A stretch of DNA of 64,000 nt from Mycolicibacterium frederiksbergense (lineage in GTDB: Bacteria; Actinomycetota; Actinomycetes; Mycobacteriales; Mycobacteriaceae), in NCBI RefSeq assembly GCF_029893345.1, contig NZ_JARXVE010000007.1:62001-126000 (forward strand). The letters are read 5' to 3'. The position numbers and the translations under genes were made by a program. The notes under the pieces are model-generated. The model was not told where the DNA came from. It did not search any database and saw only the letters and a program-made list of their open reading frames with translations. This document shows positions 25,823-33,389 of the stretch, one piece after another; position 1 is the first letter of the stretch; every line of letters starts with the position of its first letter.

Positions 25823-26307
25823 CCGAGCCGCTGGTTGGGCTGGCCCCCATCGTCGGTGAGCGGGCCCGGGTACTGATCCTCGGGAACATGCCCAGCGTCA
25901 TGTCGCTGGCCGTCGGCCAGTACTACGGCAACCCGCGCAATGGGTTCTGGCGGATCACCGGAGAGATTCTCGGATTCGATGCCGCCGCACCCTATCCCGA
26001 CCGGGTGGCCGCGTTGTGTGCCCACGGCATCGCCGTGTGGGATGTGCTGCGATCCTGCCGCCGGATCGGCAGCCTGGACTCGGCGGTGGAACGGGACAGC
26101 ATGGTGCCCAACGACTTTGCGGCGTTCTTCGGCGAGTACCCGGCGATCGGGCGGGTGGTGTTCAACGGTGCGGCCGCCGAGGCGAACTACCGCCGCCTGG
26201 TCCGCGGTACCGCCCTGCCCAGTGTGCGGGTGCCGTCGAGCAGCCCCGCGCAAACCATGCGGTATGCCGACAAAGTGCACGCCTGGCGAGCCGCGTTGGG
26301 CGGCTAG
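25819..26307 (+). CDS. Hypoxanthine-DNA glycosylase-like protein (UDG superfamily)
   Basis: A 162-residue protein of the uracil-DNA-glycosylase fold. LILGNMPSVMSL (19-30) followed by QYYGNPRNGFW (34-44) is the pattern of the family 6 deoxyinosine/hypoxanthine-DNA glycosylases; N41 is the expected active-site asparagine. C-terminal VPSSSPAQ is the substrate-loop serine motif. It would excise deaminated adenine (hypoxanthine) from DNA. GTG start overlaps the deacetylase stop by four bases. A MUG/TDG assignment is the main alternative. Confidence 0.75.
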   Translation: MTEPLVGLAPIVGERARVLILGNMPSVMSLAVGQYYGNPRNGFWRITGEILGFDAAAPYPDRVAALCAHGIAVWDVLRSCRRIGSLDSAVERDSMVPNDFAAFFGEYPAIGRVVFNGAAAEANYRRLVRGTALPSVRVPSSSPAQTMRYADKVHAWRAALGG

Positions 26308-26350
26308 ACCCAGCCGCACAGGCCTGGATCGACGCCGTAACTTGAAACCA

Positions 26351-27157
26351 ATGAGCCAGACACAGGCAGACTCTCCGCTGCCCGGGCCGATCGATGACGG
26401 CACCTGGGACGAGGTAGGCGCCGGAGAGTCGGGAGCACGGGTCTTCGTGCGTGCCGACGGTAGCCAATACGCCAAGCAGGTTCCCGCAGACCAGATCGCC
26501 GACCTTGCGGCTGAACGTGACCGCGCCCGTTGGGCGGCCGACCAGGGCATTTCCGGCCCCCAGGTGGTGCGCTGGCAGGCCGAGGAGACCAGCGCATGCC
26601 TGGTCACCAGCGCGGTGCCAGGAATACCTGCCGACCAGGTGGGGATCGAACACCTGGGCCGGGCGTGGGAGAACATCGTCGATGCGGTGCGCGAACTGCA
26701 CCAGGTGCCCACGACGGCGTGCCCGTTCGACCGGGGCCTGAACCGCATGTTCTCCCTGGCCCGTGACGTCGTTGCGCGGGATGCGGTCCATCCCGAGTTT
26801 CTGCGCCCGGAGCAGCAGACCCGGGCGCCCGGCGACCTGCTGGAAGAGCTTGCCGGCCAACTGCCCCAGCACCTGGACCAGGAAACGTCGGATCTGGTGG
26901 TGTGCCACGGAGACCTGTGCCTACCCAACATCGTTCTGGCGCCCGACACGCTCGAGGTGGTCGGGTTCATCGACCTGGGACGCCTGGGGTGCGCCGACCG
27001 TCACGCCGACATCTCGCTTCTGCTCGCCAACGCGCAGGACGCCTGGCCCGAGCACGCCCAGAGCCTGGCCGAGGTGCTCACCGCCCGTTACGGTCACCCG
27101 ATCGACCCCGACAGGCTCAGGTTCCACCTCTTCCTGGATCCCCTGACCTGGGGTTGA
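26351..27157 (+). CDS. aph(3''): Streptomycin 3''-O-phosphotransferase (APH(3'')-like)
   Basis: A 268-residue aminoglycoside kinase. ATP-binding lysine K42, catalytic D188 in VVCHGD, N193 and metal-binding D208 in GFIDLG are all present, and the tail DPLTWG is identical to that of APH(3'')-Ib as I recall it. The closest remembered relative is aph(3'')-Ic described in M. fortuitum. It would phosphorylate streptomycin in the cytoplasm. ATG at 26351 begins 43 bases after the glycosylase. Resident chromosomal-type gene: base composition looks like its neighbours and no transposon is adjacent. The exact allele cannot be given without a search. Confidence 0.85.
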   Translation: MSQTQADSPLPGPIDDGTWDEVGAGESGARVFVRADGSQYAKQVPADQIADLAAERDRARWAADQGISGPQVVRWQAEETSACLVTSAVPGIPADQVGIEHLGRAWENIVDAVRELHQVPTTACPFDRGLNRMFSLARDVVARDAVHPEFLRPEQQTRAPGDLLEELAGQLPQHLDQETSDLVVCHGDLCLPNIVLAPDTLEVVGFIDLGRLGCADRHADISLLLANAQDAWPEHAQSLAEVLTARYGHPIDPDRLRFHLFLDPLTWG

Positions 27158-27204
27158 ACCCACAATCCGGTTTCACCCATCCGTGGCGGCGAGCTCCGGT
27201 AGCA

Positions 27205-27220
27205 TCGAACGTATGTTCGA
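27205..27220 (+). promoter_or_regulatory. LexA (SOS) box
   Basis: TCGAACGTATGTTCGA matches the mycobacterial SOS consensus TCGAAC-N4-GTTCGA exactly. It overlaps the ATG (27213) of the decayed 13E12/HNH gene, so the start codon lies inside the operator. SOS control of 13E12-repeat genes is known from M. tuberculosis. Confidence 0.85.
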
Positions 27221-27726
27221 TTCCGATTCCGATGCGGACTTGATCGACGCCTTGGGACCTGACCTGTCGGTTCCCCGGCTGTGACGCCCCCGCTATGCGC
27301 GCCGACATCGACCACACCGCCCCGCACCCGCACGGTCCGACGCATCCGTCGAACACCAAGTTGTTGTGCCGGGCCCATCACCTGCTGAAAACCTTTCGCG
27401 GTGGCCCCGGCGGCTGGACCGATCGCCAATTACCCGACGGCACAGTCGTGTTCACCGCCCCGACCGGGCACACCTACCTCACCGAGGCGCACGGCGCCGC
27501 GATGTTTCCCGCCCTGGCCCAGCCCACCGGGGAGCTCACCATCGACGAGCCGCACACCCCGAGCCCGCATCGCGGGGTGATGATGCCGACCCGCAAACAG
27601 ACCCGCGAACAGGACCGCCGCGACCGGATCAACGCCGAACGACGCGAACGCACCGAACTGATCGCCGAACAACAACGCCAACACCAAGCCTGGCTAGCCG
27701 CCAACTACGAACCACCCCCATTCTGA
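27213..27726 (+). pseudogene. 13E12-type DUF222/HNH endonuclease, internally deleted
   Basis: The first codons (MFDSDSDADLIDAL) match a 13E12-family N-terminus, but within about 40 bases the sequence jumps, with a frame change, to the HNH part DLTCRFPGCDAPA (frame from about 27256). The remainder is the normal C-terminal half: HNH residues DIDHT, HPSNTKLLC, HHLLKTF and the GGPGGWTDRQLPDGT segment, ending WLAANYEPPPF. The DUF222 domain, usually about 300 residues, is missing. Read from the ATG, translation stops at about 27284. A protein from ATG 27295 (143 residues) could still be made but lacks the HNH zinc cysteines upstream. Confidence 0.8.
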
Positions 27727-27741
27727 GCGGCGCACTCCCCC
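27676..27741. repeat. Imperfect direct repeat, left copy
   Basis: 66 bases aligning without gaps to 29152-29217, 1476 bases away, with 56 identities (85%). This copy contains the 3' end of the HNH pseudogene on the plus strand and, on the minus strand, an orphan AraC-like tail ECAAQNGGGS. Confidence 0.75.
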
Positions 27742-27881
27742 CGGGGGCTTCGAATAACGGCAACTGCGACGCATGCGGTGCGCCGGTCGTGTCGATGCCG
27801 ACGACACCACGTCAGCCAGTTCCGTGCCACGCCACAACGCGGGACAATGACTCTGACGGAGCCCAGCCGCACAGGTGCGAG

Positions 27882-28676
27882 ATGAACGATCACAACACGC
27901 TTGACGCATACGGTCAGACGGGACGGCCGAATTCTGACCAGTGGTACCGACTACTGACGGAAGGCCACGCTCGTTTTGTCAGAGCCCGGCGTGTGTTTCG
28001 TTACCTCCCCTCCGCACCTCGCTGCAAGATGTGTAACAACCCGTTCGGCGGTCCCATCGGCCGCATTTTTGGCGTGGCAGGATTCAAACCGTCTCGTAAG
28101 AATCCCAATATGTGTACCCGTTGCTGCGACACGGCGCCGCAGGGCGGAGCCGAAGTCGACATCGCCGTTTTGTTCGCCGACGTCCGCGGTTCAACGGCGC
28201 TCGGCGAGCGGACGCCGGCAGCGGACTTCGCCACGCTGCTCAACCGGTTCTACGCGGCAGCGACACAGACACTTTTGCGACGCGACGCCGTCGTCGACAA
28301 ACTCATCGGCGATGAGGTGATGGCGTTCTTCGTACGGGGCATCAGCGGCCCGGACTATCGACACCAAGCCGTCCGTGCGGGGCTGGAGCTGCTGAGCGCT
28401 GTCGGGTACGGACGGGACGGTGGGCCCTGGCTTGACGTGGGGGCGGCGGTCAACGCGGGTCCCGCGTTCGTCGGCAACGTTGGTGGTGCGGTGGTGGACT
28501 TCACCGCGCTCGGCGACACCGTCAACGCGGCGGCGCGCATGCAGCAAGTGGCCGCGGGAGGGGAATTGCTCGTCGCGGCCGGAGTCGCAGACGATCTGGC
28601 GGCGCACGGGTCGCGACGACACTTGGCGCTACGCGGCCGCGACCAACCGATAGAAGCCTTCGTCTTGACCAACTAG
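27882..28676 (+). CDS. Adenylate/guanylate cyclase with N-terminal cysteine cluster
   Basis: A 264-residue class III cyclase. The N-terminal part (about 45-85) carries CxxC (C48, C51) and CTRCC (C78, C81, C82) around GGPIGRIFGVAGF, a probable zinc-binding module seen in related actinobacterial cyclases. The catalytic domain (92-262) has metal ligands D100 (LFADVRG) and D144 (GDEV), K140, and N215/R219 in the GDTVNAAAR helix. Whether it makes cAMP or cGMP is not clear. ATG at 27882 is the best start; GTG codons upstream lack homology. It pairs with the cupin gene in a cassette bounded by the 66-bp repeats. Confidence 0.8.
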   Translation: MNDHNTLDAYGQTGRPNSDQWYRLLTEGHARFVRARRVFRYLPSAPRCKMCNNPFGGPIGRIFGVAGFKPSRKNPNMCTRCCDTAPQGGAEVDIAVLFADVRGSTALGERTPAADFATLLNRFYAAATQTLLRRDAVVDKLIGDEVMAFFVRGISGPDYRHQAVRAGLELLSAVGYGRDGGPWLDVGAAVNAGPAFVGNVGGAVVDFTALGDTVNAAARMQQVAAGGELLVAAGVADDLAAHGSRRHLALRGRDQPIEAFVLTN

Positions 28677-28695
28677 AAAACTCCGGGGAGGCACA

Positions 28696-29151
28696 ATGAC
28701 GGACTACCGCTTGCACGGCGTCCGGGTCGTGCGCGCGGGCGAATTGGATCCGAACACGCCCCAGACCCCGGGAATGAACCGAGCTGCCGCGATCACTGCT
28801 GCCCGCGGCGGTGCCGACAAGCTTTGGGCCGGAACGGTTGTCGTAGAGCCGAAGGCCAAGACCGGCGCTCACCATCACGGTCACGTCGAGAGCGTGATCT
28901 ACGTGGTCAGGGGAAGGGCCCGAATGCGCTGGGGCGACCGGCTGGAATTCACTGCGGACGCCGGGCCGGGCGACTTCATTTATGTTCCGCCGTTTGTGCC
29001 TCACCAGGAAATCAACGCCGCCGACGATGCTCGGTTGTCATGCGTGGTCGTGAGAAGCGACCAGAAGGCTGTCGTCATCAACCTCGACCTACCGGACGTC
29101 GAAGCCGATCCGCAGCCCGTTGAGTGGGTCGACGACATCCACCCGGCGTAG
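28696..29151 (+). CDS. Cupin-domain protein
   Basis: A 151-residue single-domain cupin. Metal-binding motif 1 is AHHHGHVES (H59, H61, E65 region) followed by VVRGRARMRWGD, and motif 2 is DFIYVPPFVPHQEIN with its histidine. It begins 19 bases after the cyclase stop with a GGGGAGG ribosome site, so both are one operon. Catalytic or ligand-binding role unknown; it might bind a small ligand that links to cyclase activity, which is speculation. Confidence 0.82.
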   Translation: MTDYRLHGVRVVRAGELDPNTPQTPGMNRAAAITAARGGADKLWAGTVVVEPKAKTGAHHHGHVESVIYVVRGRARMRWGDRLEFTADAGPGDFIYVPPFVPHQEINAADDARLSCVVVRSDQKAVVINLDLPDVEADPQPVEWVDDIHPA

Positions 29152-29217
29152 CGTCAACACCAGGTCTGCCTGGCCGGCAACTACGATCCACCCCCGTTCT
29201 GCGCGGCGTACTCCCCC
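29152..29217. repeat. Imperfect direct repeat, right copy
   Basis: Partner of 27676-27741. On the plus strand it still encodes the pseudogene-like tail LAGNYDPPPF without a gene in front of it; on the minus strand it encodes the genuine C-terminus EYAAQNGGGS of the AraC regulator. Each copy therefore has one real end and one orphan end. Confidence 0.75.
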
Positions 29218-30008
29218 GGTGTGCAACCCAGCATGGACCGAAAGTCGTTGATGAAATGCGCCTGGTCGTACCAGCCGAGTCGCACCGCGAGATCGGCGAA
29301 GTCGATGCCGGGCAGACTTTCGATCTCAAATGCCGCCTGCTGCAACCGGTACCGGCACAACACCCATTTCACCGAAACCCCGACATAGCGCTGGAATACC
29401 CGCTGTGTGGTGCGCGCACTCCACGGTGAGACGGCCATGACCTGGCCCACCCGATGCAATGTCGCGTCCTCGCGCATCCGCTCGATCAATCCGCCCAGCG
29501 CACGGTAGGTCGGGTCCGGTTCACCGGCCACCGCGCCGATCGCATCGTCCAACGCCCGCCGGACCGCCGTCACGTCCTCACTGAGAAGCACTGGTGCACC
29601 AAGTAACTCGTGGTCCACCGGCACCACCCGGCCGGTCATCGCGGCGGCATCCCCACCGAACCGGGCGGTGAAACCCCCGGGCCGGAACCGCGCCCCGACC
29701 ACGCTGCCCCGCCCGCTGATGGCGATCCGGAAAACTCGGGGCACCACCCCGTGCAGCAGTGTGCTGGGCATCCGATGGCCATGGCGCACAACATCATCCC
29801 CCCACTCCCGGGTGAGGTGCATTGCCGGGAAGGTGATCACCGCATTCTCGAATGGCCCCGCATCCCGCCGGTCCCACGTCACCGACCAGAAGTGCTCGAC
29901 GAATCTCGCGGCCTCATCGGATGGCGCCCAGCGGTGCAGGTCGAACGCCGAAGCACTACCGGCGCGGCCGACCACACCCCGCACTGGCGTGTTTTTCCAA
30001 GCGGCCAT
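29181..30008 (-). CDS. AraC-family transcriptional regulator
   Basis: A 275-residue regulator. The N-terminal about 150 residues are a DUF6597-like sensor (VEHFWSVTWDRRD, VHGV-type strand, FRPGGF) and the C-terminal about 100 residues are the double helix-turn-helix (MAVSPWSARTTQRVFQRYVG and FADLAVRLGWYDQAHFINDF). It is divergent from the VOC-family gene with 26 bases between, suggesting control of it. Its last codons lie in the right-hand direct repeat. Confidence 0.85.
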   Translation of the reverse strand: MAAWKNTPVRGVVGRAGSASAFDLHRWAPSDEAARFVEHFWSVTWDRRDAGPFENAVITFPAMHLTREWGDDVVRHGHRMPSTLLHGVVPRVFRIAISGRGSVVGARFRPGGFTARFGGDAAAMTGRVVPVDHELLGAPVLLSEDVTAVRRALDDAIGAVAGEPDPTYRALGGLIERMREDATLHRVGQVMAVSPWSARTTQRVFQRYVGVSVKWVLCRYRLQQAAFEIESLPGIDFADLAVRLGWYDQAHFINDFRSMLGCTPGEYAAQNGGGS

Positions 30009-30034
30009 GGACCATAGACTACGAAACTCGTCGT

Positions 30035-30505
30035 ATGAGCGTCACACCGATTCCCGATGGATACACCAGCCTGACCCCGTTCCTCTGCCTCGACGGCGCT
30101 GCCGACGCGATCGCGTTCTACCAGAGCGTGTTCGGCGCCACCGTCATCGAGCGGATGGACGGTACCGATGGCACCGTCGCGCATGCCGAGCTGGACTTCG
30201 GTAACGGCCGGCTGCAACTCGGAGACCCACAAGAGGCCTTTCAGATCGCCGCACCCACGCCAGGCGCCGCTGCGACCTATTCGATCGGGCTGTACTGCAC
30301 CGACGTCGACGCCGTGGTGGCCCGCGCAGAGAAGGCCGGAGCCACGATCCGCGAGCCCGCGCAGACGTTCGTCACGGGCGACCGGTTCGCCTCCGTCCTC
30401 GACCCGTTCGGTCTGCGCTGGACCGTGATGACCCGCGTCGAGAACCTCACGCCGGCCGAACGCGAACGTCGCGTCGCCGAATGGGCCGCCACCGCCGGGG
30501 GCTAA
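30035..30505 (+). CDS. VOC-superfamily (PhnB-like/glyoxalase-fold) protein
   Basis: A 156-residue vicinal-oxygen-chelate protein. The paired beta-alpha-beta modules are visible: TPFLCLDGAADAIAFYQSVFG near 14-34 and YSIGLYCTDVDAVVARAEKAGA near 90-111, ending in DPFGLRWTVMTR. PhnB-like members are often annotated as bleomycin-resistance or glyoxalase relatives, but function is seldom known. Divergent from the AraC gene and nine bases upstream of the HIT gene. Confidence 0.83.
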   Translation: MSVTPIPDGYTSLTPFLCLDGAADAIAFYQSVFGATVIERMDGTDGTVAHAELDFGNGRLQLGDPQEAFQIAAPTPGAAATYSIGLYCTDVDAVVARAEKAGATIREPAQTFVTGDRFASVLDPFGLRWTVMTRVENLTPAERERRVAEWAATAGG

Positions 30506-30514
30506 CGTGGCCGC

Positions 30515-30952
30515 ATGTCTTGCGTTTTCTGCGCCATCGTCGCCGGTGATGCCCCCGCAATCCGCATCTACGAGGACGACGACTACCTGGGCATCCTCGA
30601 TATCAGGCCGTTCAGCCGCGGGCACACCCTGGTGATCCCCAAGGAGCACACCGTCGACCTGACCGACACTCCACCGGAAATCGTTGCAACGATGGCACGT
30701 ATCGGCCAGCGCATCGCCCAGGCCGCCCGGCAATCCGGACTGCACGCTGACGGCAACAACATCGTCATCAACGACGGCAGGGCCGCGTTCCAGAGCGTGT
30801 TCCACATCCATCTGCATGTGGTGCCGCGCCGCACCGGCGACAAGCTGTCCTTCGTCAAGGGCATGCTGGTGCGGCGCGACTCGGACCGTGAGGAGTCCGG
30901 CCGGCTGCTCCGCGCGGCACTGGCACAACTCGACGCGCCGGAGCACGATTGA
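30515..30952 (+). CDS. HIT-family nucleotide hydrolase (Rv1262c-type)
   Basis: A 145-residue histidine-triad protein. The catalytic HIHLHVVPR places the triad at H97, H99 and H101; CVFC at 3-6 is a common HIT N-terminus that may bind zinc. It likely hydrolyses dinucleotides or AMP-linked compounds in the cytoplasm. Tail and context match Rv1262c, and it is followed after four bases by the nitroreductase, as in M. tuberculosis. Confidence 0.87.
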   Translation: MSCVFCAIVAGDAPAIRIYEDDDYLGILDIRPFSRGHTLVIPKEHTVDLTDTPPEIVATMARIGQRIAQAARQSGLHADGNNIVINDGRAAFQSVFHIHLHVVPRRTGDKLSFVKGMLVRRDSDREESGRLLRAALAQLDAPEHD

Positions 30953-30956
30953 CCCC

Positions 30957-31406
30957 ATGAGCATGCCCTGGTGGGAGAGATACATCGGCCTGCCGATGCT
31001 GATGTTGCACGACAAGATCTACAAGGCCACCGACGGCCGGATCGGGCACACCATCCCCGGCGGCCCGTCGACGCTGATCCTGCACACCGTCGGGGCCAAA
31101 ACGGGTCTGCACCGCGCCAATTCACTGGCGTACGCACGCGACGGCGGCGACTACCTCGTCGTGGCATCGAAGGGCGGCGAACCCACCGCGCCGGGTTGGT
31201 ATCACAATCTGAAGGCCAATCCCCAGGTGGAGATCAACGTCGGCCCCAAACGGTTCGGTGTCACCGCGAAACCAGTCGTACCGGGTGACCCCGACTACCC
31301 GCGGCTGTGGCAGATCGTCAACGGCATGCGGGGCAACAAGAACCGCTACATCGGCTACCAGAAGCGGACCTCGCGGCCGATCCCGGTCGTCGTGCTGACC
31401 CCCTAG
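30957..31406 (+). CDS. Deazaflavin (F420)-dependent nitroreductase-family protein (Rv1261c-type)
   Basis: A 149-residue split-barrel protein of the DDN family, which uses cofactor F420. Typical segments are GPSTLILHTVGAKTGLHRAN, YLVVASKGGEPTAPGWYHNL and the ending SRPIPVVVLTP. It may reduce quinones or nitro-compounds at the membrane. It begins four bases after the HIT gene, so the two are co-transcribed. Overlaps the convergent LLM gene by four bases. Confidence 0.87.
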   Translation: MSMPWWERYIGLPMLMLHDKIYKATDGRIGHTIPGGPSTLILHTVGAKTGLHRANSLAYARDGGDYLVVASKGGEPTAPGWYHNLKANPQVEINVGPKRFGVTAKPVVPGDPDYPRLWQIVNGMRGNKNRYIGYQKRTSRPIPVVVLTP

Positions 31407-32452
31407 AACAGCTCCTTGGCCAACAGCTCCAGGGTGGTGTCGCGCGCCGTCGCGGTGGCTGGATCGGCGCCGCGCCGGGCCGAGGCCACCGGGTTCACCA
31501 TGACCTCGTCGACGTCGAACTCTTCGGCCAGTGCCCGCACCTGCTCGGCCGCCTCGGCCGGCGTTCCCACCACGGCTCGGGCCAGCCCGGACGCCACCAC
31601 GGCTTCGGCCTGCGGAGTCATGGTGGTCGACTGGGCGTCCTCGACCAGGTCCAGCGGGCCGAGCGGCTGACCGGTGCGCAACCGCCCCATCATCTGCAGC
31701 TGCGGCAGGATCAACGCCTTGGCCTCCTCGGTGGTCTCGGCCACCGACGCATTGACGGTCAGGAAGGTCACTGGCTCGGCGGCGAGATCGCTGGGCTGGA
31801 ATTCGTCGCGGTAGACGGCCAGCGCCTCGGCGGTGCCCTGACCGGAGAAGTGGTGGGCGAACACGTACGGCAGCCCCTTGGCCGCCGCCAGGTGTGCCGA
31901 GTACATCGACGACCCGAGCAGCCACATCCGCGGTTCGGTGACCGCGGCGGGCGTCGCCTTGAGGATGTAGTTCTCCCGCATCAGATCCCGCGGCAACGGC
32001 ACCCGCACGCCGCGGGCACCCATCAACGCCACCACGTCGTCGAGGTACTGCGGGAACGCCTCGATATCGCGATCATCGCGTCCGGCCGCGCCACGCAACG
32101 CCAGCGAGGTGACCGGATCCGAACCCGGCGCCCGGCCGATGCCCAGGTCGATGCGGCCCGGGTGGGCGGCCTCCAGCAGCGCGAACTGCTCGGCCACCGC
32201 CAGCGGCGCGTGGTTGGGCAGCATCACCCCGCCCGAGCCCAGCCGCAGTTGCGTGGTGTGCGCGGCCAGATGCGCGATCAGCACCGGCGGGCTGGTGGCC
32301 GCCACCGCGGGCATGTTGTGGTGCTCGGCGAGCCAGTAGCGGGTGTATCCCAGCCGGTCAGCGGTCTGCGCCAGATGGGTCGTGGCGCTCAGCGCATCGG
32401 CCGTGCTCTGGTCGGTACGTACCGGGACGAGGTCGAGGACAGAAAGCCGCAT
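31403..32452 (-). CDS. LLM-class flavin-dependent oxidoreductase
   Basis: A 349-residue TIM-barrel protein of the luciferase-like monooxygenase class, FMN or F420 dependent. It has the typical start MRLSVLDLVPVR, YWLAEHHNMP near residue 40, LGSGGVMLPNHAPL near 72 and DLGIGRAPGSDP near 104. The ATG at 32452 is preferred to a GTG three codons upstream because family members begin there. It starts 13 bases after udgB on the same strand, so it may share its promoter. Substrate unknown. Confidence 0.85.
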   Translation of the reverse strand: MRLSVLDLVPVRTDQSTADALSATTHLAQTADRLGYTRYWLAEHHNMPAVAATSPPVLIAHLAAHTTQLRLGSGGVMLPNHAPLAVAEQFALLEAAHPGRIDLGIGRAPGSDPVTSLALRGAAGRDDRDIEAFPQYLDDVVALMGARGVRVPLPRDLMRENYILKATPAAVTEPRMWLLGSSMYSAHLAAAKGLPYVFAHHFSGQGTAEALAVYRDEFQPSDLAAEPVTFLTVNASVAETTEEAKALILPQLQMMGRLRTGQPLGPLDLVEDAQSTTMTPQAEAVVASGLARAVVGTPAEAAEQVRALAEEFDVDEVMVNPVASARRGADPATATARDTTLELLAKELF

Positions 32453-32465
32453 GACAGCCACAACG

Positions 32466-33323
32466 TCACCGGCCGCCGGGTTCGTTCCCGCCGGCCTCGG
32501 CCACCAGGTGCTTGGCGGTGCCGAAGATGTCGTCGAGCATGGCCTCGGTGAGCCGTCCGGTGAAGGTGTTCTGCTGGCTGGGGTGATAGCAGCCGAGCAG
32601 CGTGACCGAGCCGCTCGGGGTGCTCAGCGTCGCGGTGGCCCCGTGGCCGAACTTGGGCGCGGGTTTGCTGCGCGCACCGACCATGTCCAACGCCGCTCGC
32701 CAGGCGAATCCGCCCAGCGCGACGATCACCCGCACGTGCGGACCCACCAGGCGCCATTCGGCGTCGAGCCACGGCGCGCAGGTCGACCGTTCCGCGGGGG
32801 TGGGCGCGTTCGCCGGCGGTGCGCACCGGACCGCGGCGGCCATCCGGGTGTCGAACAGCCGCAGTCCATCGGCGGCGTCGACGCTCGTCGCTTGGTTGGC
32901 CAGCCCGGCCCGGTGCAACGCGGCGAACAGGAAGTCTCCGGACCGGTCCCCGGTGAACACCCGCCCGGTGCGGTTGGCGCCGTGTGCGGCCGGGGCCAGC
33001 CCGACGATCAGGATGCCGGGCCGCTGCGCGCCGAATCCGGTGGCGGGTCGGCCCCAATATGGCTGATCGGCAAACGATTTCCGTTTGGTCACCGCCACCT
33101 CTTCGCGCCAGCTGACCAGCCGGGGGCAAGCCCGGCACACCGAAACCAGCGCGTCGAGCTCGTCGACCGACGATGCGCGCGCGGCCAGGCGCCGCACCTG
33201 CGCGGGCGTCTTGGCCACCGGGGTGGACGGGGTTGCCGGATCTGCGGGCCAGCCCGAACCCGGTGGCACCGGCGAGGTGAACAGGGCGCCGGTCTTCGGG
33301 TGAGGTAGTCGCGCCGGCTCCAT
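32466..33323 (-). CDS. udgB: Type-5 uracil-DNA glycosylase
   Basis: A 285-residue Fe-S uracil-DNA glycosylase (UdgB), which removes uracil and other deaminated bases, including hypoxanthine. The four 4Fe-4S cysteines are C63, C66, C167 and C182. Motif A is GLAPAAHGANRTG (108-120), with the alanine in place of the catalytic aspartate that defines family 5, and motif B is HPSQQNTFTG (247-256). ATG at 33323 is divergent from tap, 66 bases away, the same arrangement as Rv1259/Rv1258c. Confidence 0.92.
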   Translation of the reverse strand: MEPARLPHPKTGALFTSPVPPGSGWPADPATPSTPVAKTPAQVRRLAARASSVDELDALVSVCRACPRLVSWREEVAVTKRKSFADQPYWGRPATGFGAQRPGILIVGLAPAAHGANRTGRVFTGDRSGDFLFAALHRAGLANQATSVDAADGLRLFDTRMAAAVRCAPPANAPTPAERSTCAPWLDAEWRLVGPHVRVIVALGGFAWRAALDMVGARSKPAPKFGHGATATLSTPSGSVTLLGCYHPSQQNTFTGRLTEAMLDDIFGTAKHLVAEAGGNEPGGR

Positions 33324-33389
33324 CACCACACTGTGCCGGATATTTCGTCGCGGCGGGCCCGGGCACGCTGTTAGATTCAGCCAATCGCC

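Noticed and set aside
27705..27893. Minus-strand frame ending GECAAQNGGGS
   Set aside because: Only the last ten or so residues resemble the AraC regulator; it is the orphan tail in the left direct repeat, not a gene.
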